This document shows, in pieces, positions 10,334 to 27,133 of a stretch of 64,000 nucleotides of DNA. The DNA comes from Streptococcus moroccensis. GTDB taxonomy: Bacteria; Bacillota; Bacilli; Lactobacillales; Streptococcaceae. The notes under the pieces are model-generated. The model saw only the letters and a list, made by a program, of their open reading frames with translations, had not been told where the DNA came from and ran no database searches. How positions within the stretch are numbered: position 1 is the first letter of the stretch; each line of letters opens with the position of its first letter. The DNA lies in the NCBI RefSeq assembly GCF_030812835.1, contig NZ_JAUSTM010000011.1, positions 1 to 64,000 on the forward strand. Direction: 5' to 3'. Position numbers and translations under genes: made by a program.

Positions 10334-10898
10334 TGATTAGAAGTGATCAAATAAGCTACATACCAAGAATGAGTCTCGTGTTCTCTCCTGATGGCGCACA
10401 AGATAGTCAATCAAAGAAATCAAGAACTGTACCAAAATAGGCTGGGGAAAAGTCCAGCCTCATTTCAGATTGAAGACAAAGTTACTTTTGAAACTTTCCA
10501 TAGGTGATAACGGACGGTAGCGACTTCCTTTGGACGTCTGACTCAAGCTATTGCTTGCTCTATTTCCAACCTTTAACAGTCTCCCAGACTGTTAAAGCAA
10601 ACCTAAGTTTTGAGCCTTCTTCGCTTTTTCATTTCCAAGCTCAGACCTGAAATAGTCCACTGGACTATTTCACCCCAAAACTTCTGAGAGCCTGAAACGT
10701 AATAGTTTCAGGCTCTTTTATCAAGACAGAAACTTACCTCTCTCACTAAAAAAACATTATTTTAAATCATTAGCCAAACTTTTGAAAATCAATAATGCAG
10801 AAAACAGGGTTTGTCTACGCTCTCAAATAGGCCGGACGCTAAGTCCAGCCTATTTCGTTCTCTTTAGTACCAGCATGATTGATGGTGAAAGCTTTTCT
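10334..10898. repeat. Hairpin-dense intergenic region, probable repeat element
   Basis: No gene is visible in 565 bases. Instead there are several strong inverted repeats: AGGCTG/CAGCCT (about 10439-10460), CTTTAACAGTCT/AGACTGTTAAAG (about 10571-10597), TGAAATAGTCC/GGACTATTTCA (about 10648-10672), GAGCCTGAAAC/GTTTCAGGCTC (about 10690-10716, with TTTT after) and AAATAGGCCGGAC/GTCCAGCCTATTT (about 10825-10855). The first and last resemble each other. Such clusters are typical of dispersed intergenic repeats in streptococci; some may also serve as terminators for the convergent genes on either side. Confidence 0.5.
10690..10722 (+). terminator. Terminator-like hairpin in the repeat region
   Basis: GAGCCTGAAAC, loop GTAATA less one, GTTTCAGGCTC then TTTTATC. 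It points along the + strand, downstream of the CapA gene. Confidence 0.6.
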
Positions 10899-12236
10899 TT
10901 AGAAACCAAATTCATCAATATGAATGCGTTCAGGATCTACCTGCTCTTTAGCTAGCATTTCTTGAGCAGCTGTTAGCATAGGAGGAGGTCCACAAACAAA
11001 GAATTCTGCTGTTTGGAAGAGATCGGCTCCGATTTTAGCGAGATAGTCACTAGTGATAAAGCCTTGGTCATAGCCTTCAACAGCTTCGTTCGAAAAAATG
11101 AGGTGATAGGAGAAGTTTGGATTTTTAGCTTTGATTTCTTCTAACTCCTGTAAGAGGAAGATATCTTTCTCAATAGCAAGTCCCCAGACAAAATGGATTT
11201 CTCTTTGCGTATGCTGGGCGAGTTCATGACGAGCAATACTTAAGTTTGGTGTGACACCTATTCCACCAGATAAGAGAACAAATGGTTTAGTGTCCACTGG
11301 TTCTGAATCAAGGCGCTCAGGGAAATAATTGCCATGAGGACCTTCTAAAGTAACGGTATTACCGACGGAGACTTTATCTAGCTGTCCGGTCCAATCACCA
11401 TCTTCTTTAATCATGAATTCCATGTTTTGATCCGTATTGGCACTGGTCGTTGAAAATGGATGACCTTCCCTAGTTAATGTGTTATCAAGCATTCGGACAA
11501 AGAAATAATCACCAGGACGATAGTGTTTTGTTTTTCCATTTTTAGGAGTTAAAACGAGACGCCACACATCATGTCGAAGGCGTTCTATCACCGAAACGGT
11601 ATACTTGTCGCTAGTTGCAATTGACCATTTCCAGTAGGCGTAGTATCCTAAAACAAGGACAGTGTATGCGGTTATCAGCAACTGGAAAATGCCGCCAAAC
11701 CCCAATAGGAAGATATGCAGGTAAATCGCAATGATTGCTACAATAGCGAGGCGGTGAATCCAGAGACTGGCTTCTCGGTTTTGCTTGTTTTTAAAAGCGC
11801 GGAGCTTAGGATTGTGATTGACAAAAACGCCTGACAGTGAAAAGATTCCCGTAAACATGACCAAAATAAGAGAAAAAACAGCGATAAAACCAGTGGTTGA
11901 AAGATTGGATTGGTCAATGATGTTAAACATGTTGGCAAATCCATTCCATTGTAGGATAACGTGAAGTAAGCCAGTGACACAAAGGACAACAGCCATTAGC
12001 GCGTGGATTTCATACATTTTTGGCAATCCAATATGTTTTTCGATAAATCGAGGACGCGATGCCATAAATGTAACTGTAAGCATCATGGAATAAGCTAAAA
12101 GCCCAGATGAAAATGAAATCAACGGTTTAGCAGGCAGACCACTTCGAACGACTAACATACTGGCGAACAGTGTAGCAAATATCACGAGTGACATCAGGGG
12201 AAAGAACGCATTTTTCCAAAATGATTTTTTTGCCAT
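10899..12236 (-). CDS. NOX/ferric-reductase-like flavocytochrome (SpNOX type)
   Basis: A 445-residue membrane oxidoreductase. The N-terminal half has about six membrane helices with two histidine pairs, His78/His92 and His161/His174, spaced for two stacked b-type hemes. The C-terminal half is a ferredoxin-reductase-type dehydrogenase: HPFST (259-263) binds FAD, LLSGGIGVTP (321-330) and the CGPPP motif bind NAD(P)H, and the chain ends in an aromatic residue (EFGF) as in NOX enzymes. It should carry electrons from NAD(P)H across the membrane to oxygen or ferric iron. Architecture matches the Streptococcus pneumoniae NADPH-oxidase homologue SpNOX. It is monocistronic with a cre-bearing promoter (12298-12326). 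Confidence 0.85.
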   Translation of the reverse strand: MAKKSFWKNAFFPLMSLVIFATLFASMLVVRSGLPAKPLISFSSGLLAYSMMLTVTFMASRPRFIEKHIGLPKMYEIHALMAVVLCVTGLLHVILQWNGFANMFNIIDQSNLSTTGFIAVFSLILVMFTGIFSLSGVFVNHNPKLRAFKNKQNREASLWIHRLAIVAIIAIYLHIFLLGFGGIFQLLITAYTVLVLGYYAYWKWSIATSDKYTVSVIERLRHDVWRLVLTPKNGKTKHYRPGDYFFVRMLDNTLTREGHPFSTTSANTDQNMEFMIKEDGDWTGQLDKVSVGNTVTLEGPHGNYFPERLDSEPVDTKPFVLLSGGIGVTPNLSIARHELAQHTQREIHFVWGLAIEKDIFLLQELEEIKAKNPNFSYHLIFSNEAVEGYDQGFITSDYLAKIGADLFQTAEFFVCGPPPMLTAAQEMLAKEQVDPERIHIDEFGF

Positions 12237-12297
12237 AAGATACCTCCCTTTTGCGAACTTAGTTTTAAAAAACTAATAAGGTTAAAACTTTAAACTA

Positions 12298-12326
12298 ATT
12301 ATATCATAAAAACGCTTTCAAATCTA
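12298..12326 (-). promoter_or_regulatory. Promoter of the flavocytochrome gene with cre in spacer
   Basis: On the minus strand, TAGATT and TATAAT are 17 bases apart. The spacer contains TGAAAGCGTTTTTA (12307-12320), a good CcpA site. The layout is the same as at 1221-1249 and 25760-25788. Confidence 0.7.
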
Positions 12327-12346
12327 TGGAAAAATTCTAAGAATTC

Positions 12347-12374
12347 AAAAAAACTGAGCAAGGTACTCAGTTTT
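12347..12374 (-). terminator. Terminator of the sppA-RDD operon
   Basis: AAAACTGAG (12350-12358) pairs with CTCAGTTTT (12366-12374); read on the minus strand it ends in a T-run. It separates the RDD gene from the flavocytochrome promoter. Confidence 0.75.
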
Positions 12375-12427
12375 AAAAAGAGTGTTATGACAGTTAATGC
12401 TCTGTATCTTATTGAGAATAGGCTTGA

Positions 12428-12961
12428 CTAGAGTAAGGAGGTGTTAACAGAAGCTGGTTCAGCTAGATCACTCGGTAAAATGAGTTGAGCTTCACGGGCT
12501 TTTTTAAAATAATCAACCTGATTGAGATTAATCACTACGGTATCACACAACATGTCCATAAGGTGTTGGCGATGCCGTGTAAAGATAAGCGTGACTGCCA
12601 CGATTGGCAGAAAGTGGAGAATAGTCCGCCCTGCCAATTCACGAATCAATAGGGTTTGCACGTCTGACTGGCCTGTTTTAAAATTGACAACTTTTAAGTT
12701 GAGCAGGTACTTGCCAACAGTCTGCCCCTTGAAATACAGCATGGTTCCTGAAAAATAAGCTAAAACAATGATGAGTTTAATCAGAGAATACCACCATTGT
12801 TCTCTGGCATCGGTTGGTGCGATAAAATGGTGCACAGACAAGTTGAGTAGGATTTTAGTAATGGCGTTGACGAGCAGGCTGTCAATGAGAAAGGCAGCTA
12901 GACGAATCCAAAAACCGCCAAAAACTTGCTTGGGCCATTTTTTAAGAGGAAGTTGTTCCAT
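12428..12961 (-). CDS. RDD-family membrane protein
   Basis: A 177-residue protein with an RDD domain: GFWIRLAAFLIDSLLVN at the start has the typical Arg and Asp in the first helix, and further hydrophobic helices follow (about 55-80 and 110-130). TVGKYLLNLKVV is the usual middle motif. RDD proteins are membrane proteins of mostly unknown role; some are linked to ion transport or stress. It starts one base after the sppA stop, so the two are co-transcribed, a pairing common in lactic streptococci. Confidence 0.85.
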   Translation of the reverse strand: MEQLPLKKWPKQVFGGFWIRLAAFLIDSLLVNAITKILLNLSVHHFIAPTDAREQWWYSLIKLIIVLAYFSGTMLYFKGQTVGKYLLNLKVVNFKTGQSDVQTLLIRELAGRTILHFLPIVAVTLIFTRHRQHLMDMLCDTVVINLNQVDYFKKAREAQLILPSDLAEPASVNTSLL

Positions 12962-12962
12962 A

Positions 12963-13976
12963 TTAGAACCCTCCTTGCATGCGATATTCTAGTGTCATGT
13001 CGTCTAACGATTCGATTTTTTCGATAACTTGGTTTAATTGACTGGCTGGTGTTTCTTCAGAGTTTAGTCCCAATTGACCCAAGAAACTTGGGAATAAACT
13101 GCCAAATCCTAAATCAGGTGTCGTGTAGGTAAAGACTTGTGCATCAGCTAGATCAAAATCATCTCTTAATGCTTGTAGAGCATCTTTTTGGTAACCGATT
13201 GCATCGATAAGACCAACAGCCTGTGCTTGGCTACCGCTGTAAATACGACCATCCGCCAACTTTCTGACCTCGTCTTCAGACATACCACGTCCCTCTTCCA
13301 CCACATCGACGAAGCGTTGGAAGGATTCATCCACATAAGACTGCAGGACTTGACGCTCTTCCTCCGTCATTTCGCGAGAACTTGACATAATATCTTTCAT
13401 GTCCGCAGACTTAATGACCTGAGGTTTAACACCTAGTTTTTCTAACAAACCTTCTGTATTATAGGAACTCATGATTACACCGATAGATCCGGTCAAGGTT
13501 TCACTAGAAGCAAATACTTTTTCACCAAGCATGGCTAGATAATAGCCACCACTAGCAGCCGTGCTCCCCATTGAGGCATAAATCGGAATGTCGACTTCAC
13601 TTTGGACTTCTTTCATACGATCATAGACTTCCCGTGTCGCATAGACCCCTCCACCAGGAGAATCAATCGTCAGCAGGACTGCCTTGATTGAAGAATCTTC
13701 TTTAATGTTATCAATCGAAGATAAAATATGGTCGTGAAAATATTGGCCGTCTTCAGTGCCGATGGAACCATTTATAGGAATCACTAATATACGATTTAGC
13801 GCATCCCCCTCTTCAAGAACCTCTTCGGTCAATGAGTTTGACAAGCCAAACAGTTTGTTAAGGCTAGTTGTAGAAGTAGTTTCGTCTACTTCAGCTTTTT
13901 TAGGGGAGGAACTAAAGAGCGAGGTCAATAGAACAACTGCTGCAAGTCCAATAACAATACCCTTTTTCTTATCCAT
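12963..13976 (-). CDS. sppA: Signal peptide peptidase SppA
   Basis: Degrades signal peptides left in the membrane after protein export. The 337 residues comprise one N-terminal membrane anchor (about 5-23) and one SppA/S49 protease domain, the short Gram-positive form. The catalytic dyad is Ser142 in TAASGGYY and Lys194 in SADMKDIMSS. LTIDSPGGG (102-110) is the conserved substrate-channel motif. Translation start is supported by AAAAGGAG. A promoter TTGATT, 16 bases, TATAAT is seen on the minus strand around 14009-14036. Confidence 0.93.
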   Translation of the reverse strand: MDKKKGIVIGLAAVVLLTSLFSSSPKKAEVDETTSTTSLNKLFGLSNSLTEEVLEEGDALNRILVIPINGSIGTEDGQYFHDHILSSIDNIKEDSSIKAVLLTIDSPGGGVYATREVYDRMKEVQSEVDIPIYASMGSTAASGGYYLAMLGEKVFASSETLTGSIGVIMSSYNTEGLLEKLGVKPQVIKSADMKDIMSSSREMTEEERQVLQSYVDESFQRFVDVVEEGRGMSEDEVRKLADGRIYSGSQAQAVGLIDAIGYQKDALQALRDDFDLADAQVFTYTTPDLGFGSLFPSFLGQLGLNSEETPASQLNQVIEKIESLDDMTLEYRMQGGF

Positions 13977-14390
13977 TCGTAACTCCTTTTGAAAAATAAG
14001 TTTGCTTTATTATATCGTTTTCAGTGAAAAAATCAAGCGGTTCAGAAAATCACCTCAAAATACCTAGTTAGAAATGAATACGATTTTTATAAAATAGAGG
14101 AAGAATTTTCGTGCCGTTTATATCAATTGATGTTCTAAAAAAACGATTCTGTGAGAGCAATTGACCCTTTTAAATTAAAAAAGCCCTTGAACGAATACGG
14201 TCTCAAGGGCGTTTTGGTATTGGCGATAAAAGGTTATACACAGTTGGGGGTGAGGTGATGAAAGTAGAACAACTGTGTTTAAAAGACTAGGCTTATTTCC
14301 AAAGAGGTTCTTGTAGAGTTGAAAAGAACTTTTATTCATAATAATGAAAATGAAAGGCTTTTTGTTTTCTCGCTTTGGGGCAGACATTGT
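13977..14390. other. Intergenic region between sppA and the AraC gene
   Basis: Contains the sppA promoter (minus strand TTGATT at 14031-14036, TATAAT at 14009-14014) and the terminator of the regulator gene at about 14181-14210. I found no convincing gene in the rest. Confidence 0.6.
14175..14212 (-). terminator. Terminator of the AraC-type gene
   Basis: GCCCTTGA and TCAAGGGC form a stem (about 14184-14210). On the minus strand it runs GCCCTTGAG ... CAAGGGCTTTTTT, an intrinsic terminator about 180 bases after the regulator's stop. Confidence 0.75.
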
Positions 14391-15287
14391 TTACGTCTTC
14401 TTAACTTGTTTTGATTTTCGATATTGGCTTGGGGTCTGGTGATAGTACTTGCGAAATTGACGGTTAAAGTTTGAAAGGTTATTAAAACCAACCTCCTCTG
14501 CAATGCGTAAAACAGGTTTAACAGAATGCTTAAGTTCTTGTGTCGCCAGGTGTAAGCGATGCTGAATTATAAAGTCCATGGCAGATGTTCCTGTTTGACT
14601 TTTAAAGAAGGTCATAAAATGGGTTTCGCTGTAATTGGCTTCCTCCGCTAATTCAGCAATCGTTAGCGTACGATAGTAATTTCGATGGATATACTCAATA
14701 ATAGCCCTAATCTTTTCATTTTTTCGGTAAAAATCATCGGTCATTTTTTGCCGCACGTAATTGTGCTTGTAGGTCGTGTAGATAAAATGACCGAGTAAAG
14801 ACTTGAGTTCTAATTCATAAAAGTCAGATTTTTCATGCTCCACTTTTAAAATAGACTCTAAAGTAGACCGTAAATCATCATAACCAGGATCTGTAGGCTG
14901 GATGCGTAGAACAAACTTTGAGGTTGCATTTTGTAAGGGCTGAAGGAGATGAATGCTAGCTTGATCCATCTGAGAAGCACCCAAGAAATCTAAATGCACC
15001 ATCAGACTATCTGTAACGTGTGTTTGCGTATCGATCGGGTGGATGGAGTGAAGTCCGTTTGGTCTAATGAGGATAATATCATCTTTTTCACTTTCGAAGC
15101 GGTCATAGTCGATGTGAATATTAGCCGTTCCTTCCCGAACCAAAATAATTTCCATCTCAGGATGCCAATGAAAAAGAATATCTGGGATGCCATTTTTGAC
15201 TACAGTATGCTTTACCGTGATAGGTAAAAGCCTGTTTTGATGTTCGATGGATTGTCGGTATTCCTGAATCAGTTCTTGAACAGCCAT
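14391..15287 (-). CDS. AraC-family transcriptional regulator with cupin sensor domain
   Basis: A 298-residue regulator. The N-terminal part is a cupin-type sugar-sensing domain (FHWHPEMEIILVREG, HSIHP). The C-terminal 100 residues form the double helix-turn-helix domain: LTIAELAEEANYSETHFMTFFK and, about 30 residues on, RIAEEVGFNNLSNFNRQFRK, then PSQYR. Regulators of this form usually activate sugar genes by binding two direct repeats about 21 bp apart. It is transcribed away from the GH1 pair at 16 kb. The conserved promoter elements at 15855, 29164, 30811 and 36384 have that repeat spacing, so I infer it controls them. Confidence 0.88.
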   Translation of the reverse strand: MAVQELIQEYRQSIEHQNRLLPITVKHTVVKNGIPDILFHWHPEMEIILVREGTANIHIDYDRFESEKDDIILIRPNGLHSIHPIDTQTHVTDSLMVHLDFLGASQMDQASIHLLQPLQNATSKFVLRIQPTDPGYDDLRSTLESILKVEHEKSDFYELELKSLLGHFIYTTYKHNYVRQKMTDDFYRKNEKIRAIIEYIHRNYYRTLTIAELAEEANYSETHFMTFFKSQTGTSAMDFIIQHRLHLATQELKHSVKPVLRIAEEVGFNNLSNFNRQFRKYYHQTPSQYRKSKQVKKT

Positions 15288-15574
15288 AAGGTACTCCTAT
15301 AATAATGATAAGGGTAAATCGAATAAGATTGTAACAAAGAGTCAAATCTACTTAGGTGGGGTCGGACAAAATGGGGTTTTCCATTGCTCTCTAGACGCCT
15401 GTTGTATCCTATTAGTCGAATTCGAGCTAAAATCCTAAAGACCTTATACGAAATAGTATCTTCTAATGATCATGAAGTCGTAGACGTCTGAACTTTCTTG
15501 ATGAAACATCTACGAAAGTTCTAGTCGTCCTGACCGGAGTGCGTCAAAGAAATCAAAGATTTCTGACTTACCGC
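15288..15574. repeat. Intergenic repeat remnants upstream of the AraC gene
   Basis: No gene. TTGTATCCTATTAGT (15402-15416) matches, in reverse, parts of the dispersed repeat near 52364. Inverted repeats include GAACTTTC/GAAAGTTC (about 15490-15521) and AGAAATC/GATTTCT (about 15548-15564). The AraC promoter should lie close to 15290-15350 but no clear boxes are seen. Confidence 0.4.
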
Positions 15575-15851
15575 CATTTTTCTACGCTTTTCTTAACGGG
15601 CTTTGTACCCTTTGTAGTTGAACACGCCCTAAAAAGCTAGATAAAATTCAAAAAGTTCCTAGAGTCTTGAGACTCGTCGTCTCTTTTTTTCATTTTTCTA
15701 CGCTTTTCTTAACGGGCTTTGTATCCTTTGTAGTTGAACACGCCCTAAAAAGCTAGATAAAATTCAAAAAGTTCCTAGAGTCTTGAGACTCGTCGTCTCT
15801 TTTTTTCATTTTTCTACGCTTTTCTTAACGGGCTTTGTATCCTTTGATACT
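15575..15851. repeat. 116-bp tandem repeat, 2.4 copies
   Basis: Units start at 15575, 15691 and 15807, each with CATTTTTCTACGC. The first two are nearly identical over 116 bases (one visible C/T change) and the third stops after about 45 bases. Each unit contains TTCTTAACGGGCTTTGTATCC, which recurs inverted at 52364-52385, so the unit is built from a dispersed genomic repeat. Each also holds AGTCTTGAGACTCGTCGTCT followed by a T-run. Confidence 0.85.
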
Positions 15852-15854
15852 ATT

Positions 15855-15911
15855 ATAGTATCAGTTTTTAAGAGAATAAGCTAAGAAAAGGGTGTTTTTT
15901 TGGTGTAAAAT
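15855..15911 (+). promoter_or_regulatory. Conserved activator-type promoter element, copy 1 (GH1 pair)
   Basis: ATAGTATCAGTTTTTAAGAG starts 51 bases before the -10 hexamer TAAAAT (15906-15911). The same element occurs at the same distance before three other promoters in this window (29164, 30811, 36384). The -35 position holds AAGAAA, a poor match, which suggests activator dependence. The AraC-type gene at 14391-15287 is the nearest candidate regulator. Confidence 0.75.
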
Positions 15912-15979
15912 AGATAATGGTACTAGTTGTTCCTGTTTTTGAGTGAGCAACATAAGATTGCGATTATCGCAGAATTTAA

Positions 15980-18933
<2,954 letters not shown>

Positions 18934-18940
18934 GACAAGA

Positions 18941-18968
18941 AAAAACAGCCTCGATGGGGCTGTTTTTT
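18941..18968 (+). terminator. Terminator of the first GH1 operon
   Basis: AAAAACAGCC, loop TCGATG, GGGCTGTTTTTT. A second hairpin follows at 19051-19099. Confidence 0.88.
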
Positions 18969-19050
18969 GGTGTGAGGGTTAAAGATATTTGCAGCCAAAT
19001 TATGCGCTACAATTTAAAATTCCTAATCTTTCTTAAACAAGTCGAACAAG

Positions 19051-19099
19051 TAATTCTTGAAGTACTTTGAGGATATAAACATTTCAAGAATTATTTTTT
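19051..19099 (+). terminator. Second hairpin with T-run after the GH1 operon
   Basis: TAATTCTTGAA (19051-19061) pairs perfectly with TTCAAGAATTA (19083-19093), then TTTTTT. The 21-base loop is long; it may be a backup terminator. The surrounding 250 bases are AT-rich and without a gene. Confidence 0.45.
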
Positions 19100-19186
19100 A
19101 GTAATAGTTATTATTTGAAAATTATTAAATATTACAAATTGGGAAATTATAAGAGAAGGAAGAAAATAACTAATATAAGTTTTTTA

Positions 19187-20191
19187 TTAATTGATACTAC
19201 TACCACGCAAAGTTAATGAAGTTCCAAGTTTAATCATAATAGGAAATTTAGAAATAGTTCCTTCCAATTGTTGATTTAATATTTCCATTGCTTTATGCCC
19301 CATTTCTTCAGTAAAAACTGTAATACTGCTAAGTGGAGGATACACTTGTTTAGCAATGACGGTATCATTAAACGAAATTAAACTTACCCTCTCTGGAACA
19401 GGAATATCATTTTCGTGAAGTGCTCTGAGAGCTCCAATAGCTAAGGCATCATTGGCTATAAAAAAGGCCTGCGGTAGTTCATCTTTGAGTGTTTCAATTG
19501 CCAGTTGCATGAGGCGATATCCATCTTCTGCAAGATAGTTACCAACGAACACAAATTCAGGCTTAAATAACTTGTGGTGGGTTAAATAATGCTTGAAGAC
19601 AGCATAGCGATGATCAATTTCTGGAAATGTGTGATCAGGAGTCGTTTCTTGGCCGGTAATCATTCCAATTTTTGTTTGGCTGTGCTCCAGGAAATGATTT
19701 AGAGCACTTATAACGGAGTTTGTATAATCAGTGGTAATACAAGTATGTCCTGATGGTAAGGTATTGCTATCAACAAATACAAGATGTTTATTAATCTGCT
19801 CAAGTCTTTTAATTTGATTTTTACTATATTTACCGATTGCGATAATACCATCTGCTGATTGAGCATCTTCCAAAGGACTATCGTTGAATATTCGTATTAT
19901 CTCATAGCCTAGATCTTGAGCCCTCTGTTCAATTCCTAAACGAATAGAGTAATAATATAGATCATTCATTTCTTCGGATTCAGAATACCATTGTATAATA
20001 GCGATTTTCTTTGTATCTATTTTTGGGGTATATAACTTTTTATGGCGAGTGTAACCAAGTTTATCTGCAGTTTGGAAGATTTTCTTTCGTGTTTCCATAC
20101 TAACTGACATTGACTCATCATTGCTAAGAACTCTAGATACAGTTGCTGTAGATATATTTAACTCTGAAGCAATATCTTTTATAGTTGCCAT
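19187..20191 (-). CDS. LacI/GalR-family regulator of the galactoside locus
   Basis: A 334-residue repressor: N-terminal helix-turn-helix IKDIASELNISTATVSRVLS and a periplasmic-binding-protein-like sensor domain. The C-terminal part (SISFNDTVIAKQVYPPLSSI) is of the galactoside/EbgR-like type. I chose the start MATIKDIA at 20191 because GGAGAG lies directly upstream on the minus strand; seven more upstream residues are open but lack a ribosome binding site. It is divergent from the alpha-galactosidase gene, with a palindrome at 20319-20341 between them. Expected to repress the neighbouring aga-lacZ and transporter genes until a galactoside is present. Confidence 0.9.
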   Translation of the reverse strand: MATIKDIASELNISTATVSRVLSNDESMSVSMETRKKIFQTADKLGYTRHKKLYTPKIDTKKIAIIQWYSESEEMNDLYYYSIRLGIEQRAQDLGYEIIRIFNDSPLEDAQSADGIIAIGKYSKNQIKRLEQINKHLVFVDSNTLPSGHTCITTDYTNSVISALNHFLEHSQTKIGMITGQETTPDHTFPEIDHRYAVFKHYLTHHKLFKPEFVFVGNYLAEDGYRLMQLAIETLKDELPQAFFIANDALAIGALRALHENDIPVPERVSLISFNDTVIAKQVYPPLSSITVFTEEMGHKAMEILNQQLEGTISKFPIMIKLGTSLTLRGSSIN

Positions 20192-20318
20192 TCTCTCTCC
20201 TTTCAAAATCATTACTAATTTTATTATATCATAAGTAAAACTTTAGAAAATAAAAATGACCAAAAATTATTAGATTACAGATTATTTGTTGGAAAGTAAG
20301 TAATCCTAAAGGGTTAAA

Positions 20319-20341
20319 TTTTGGTAAAAAATTTACTAAAA
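20319..20341. promoter_or_regulatory. Palindromic operator candidate for the LacI-type regulator
   Basis: TTTTGGTAAA, three bases, TTTACTAAAA: a near-perfect palindrome just upstream of the aga -35 box. TTTAGTAAA-like half-sites recur at 25714-25755 before the sugar-binding protein gene (TTAAGTAAA, TTTAGTAAA, ATTAGTAAA). Confidence 0.55.
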
Positions 20342-20343
20342 TG

Positions 20344-20372
20344 TTGCCTTTTTTATATAAAAAAAGTAAAAT
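20344..20372 (+). promoter_or_regulatory. Promoter of aga-lacZ
   Basis: TTGCCT (20344-20349) and TAAAAT (20367-20372) are 17 bases apart, immediately after the palindrome. Confidence 0.6.
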
Positions 20373-20402
20373 AAATTTAAACAATCCACAAGTGAGGTTA
20401 TT

Positions 20403-25698
<5,296 letters not shown>

Positions 25699-25759
25699 AA
25701 ACAATAATAATATTAAGTAAAAAAATAAAAAATTTAGTAAAAAAATTAGTAAAAAAGAC

Positions 25760-25788
25760 TTGATTTGGAAGCGCTTTTATACTATAAT
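25760..25788 (+). promoter_or_regulatory. Promoter of the sugar ABC genes with cre in spacer
   Basis: TTGATT (25760-25765), 17 bases, TATAAT (25783-25788). TGGAAGCGCTTTTA (25766-25779) in the spacer matches the CcpA site. Three TTAGTAAA-like half-sites just upstream suggest control by the LacI-type regulator as well. Confidence 0.78.
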
Positions 25789-25828
25789 GTATACAACAAA
25801 TAAATCATAACAAAAGGAGACTCTTTCA

Positions 25829-27124
25829 ATGAAAAAGAGAACCATTACAGCTATCGTAGCTGGCACTTTATTTTCAACATTACTTTTAGTTGGGTGTGGA
25901 TCAAACTCTGGTAATCAAGCGAGTGATTCTGGAGTTAAAGAACTAACAGTCTGGGCTTGGGATGCAAATTACAATGTGAGAGCTTTTGAAGAGGCTGAAA
26001 AGGTCTATGATAAGGCTGAACCAGATAAAGTAGATTTAAATATTGTTGAAAATGCTCAAGATGATATCGTTCAAAAAATGAATACTGCATTGAGTTCGGG
26101 AGTTACTGATGGACTTCCTAATATTGTGTTAATAGAAGATTACCGTGCAAAAAGCTTTTTAGAAGCATATCCAGATAGTTTCTACCCATTGACCGATTTT
26201 ATTAATGCAGAAGATTTCAGCGCTTATAAAATTGAAGCTACTTCTGTAGATGATGAAAATTATGCGGTGCCATTTGATACAAGTTCAACGGGACTTTATG
26301 TTCGCACTGATATCTTAGAAGAAGCAGGATACAAATTAGAAGATTTGCAGAATATCACTTGGTCTGAATATACTGAAATTGGTAAAGTTGTACTTGAAAA
26401 AACAGGTAAAAAATTACTTTCAACAGATGTTAATGATTTAGGATTGATTCGTTCCATGATCAATTCAAGTGGTCAATGGTATACTGGAGAAGATGGTAAG
26501 ACGCCAACTTTAGCAAATAACGCATCTTTAAAACTTGCATTTGAAGATTTCAAGAAAATGTACGATGCTGGTTTAACGGATAGTAATAGTGATTGGAGTC
26601 AATGGCTTAGTGACTTTAACAATGGAGTCGTTTGGACTGTACCAACAGGAAACTGGATTACACCATCAATCACAGCTCAAGAGGATCAAGAAGGTAAATG
26701 GGCAGTTGTTCCTTTCCCACGTCAGGAGATGGAAGGGTCAGTTAATGCTTCTAACCTTGGAGGAGCTTCTATTTATGTTTTAAACATTGATGGTAAAGAA
26801 GCAGCAGCAGAGTTCTTGCAAGAAACATTTGGTTCAAGCACTGACCTTTATAAAACACTCGTTGAAAATATAGGTGCTATTGGTTCTTATGTACCAGCTA
26901 CCGAGGCAGGTGTTTACGATACTGAGGCTACATACTTTGGTGGACAAAAAATATATAAAGACTTTGCTGAATGGTCAACTCAAATTCCATCTGTTAACTA
27001 TGGTGAGAATACGTATGCAATCGAGGATATCTTAATCAAAGCGCTTCAAAATTATTTGAAAGGCGATGATATTGATAAAGTGTTAGAAGCTGCTCAGAAA
27101 GAAGCTGAAAACCAATTGAAATAA
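25829..27124 (+). CDS. Sugar ABC transporter substrate-binding lipoprotein
   Basis: A 431-residue extracellular solute-binding protein of the sugar (family 1) type. Lipobox LLVGC gives lipid-anchored Cys23. LTVWAWDANYNVRAFEE and VPTGNWITPSI are typical of carbohydrate-binding members. With two permease genes downstream it forms an importer for an oligosaccharide; the flanking alpha- and beta-galactosidases point to galactosides such as raffinose-family sugars, lactose or galacto-oligosaccharides. It has its own promoter (25760-25788) and is followed by a strong hairpin at 27134-27196, which should raise its level over the permeases. Confidence 0.9.
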   Translation: MKKRTITAIVAGTLFSTLLLVGCGSNSGNQASDSGVKELTVWAWDANYNVRAFEEAEKVYDKAEPDKVDLNIVENAQDDIVQKMNTALSSGVTDGLPNIVLIEDYRAKSFLEAYPDSFYPLTDFINAEDFSAYKIEATSVDDENYAVPFDTSSTGLYVRTDILEEAGYKLEDLQNITWSEYTEIGKVVLEKTGKKLLSTDVNDLGLIRSMINSSGQWYTGEDGKTPTLANNASLKLAFEDFKKMYDAGLTDSNSDWSQWLSDFNNGVVWTVPTGNWITPSITAQEDQEGKWAVVPFPRQEMEGSVNASNLGGASIYVLNIDGKEAAAEFLQETFGSSTDLYKTLVENIGAIGSYVPATEAGVYDTEATYFGGQKIYKDFAEWSTQIPSVNYGENTYAIEDILIKALQNYLKGDDIDKVLEAAQKEAENQLK

Positions 27125-27133
27125 TCTAGGTTT

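Noticed and set aside
14175-14387. 70-codon open frame on the minus strand just after the AraC-type gene
   Set aside because: No proper ribosome binding site, no recognisable domain, and its 3-prime end is formed by the regulator's terminator hairpin.
15575-15851. CRISPR array
   Set aside because: The repeat unit is 116 bases in direct contact, without unique spacers, and no cas genes are present.
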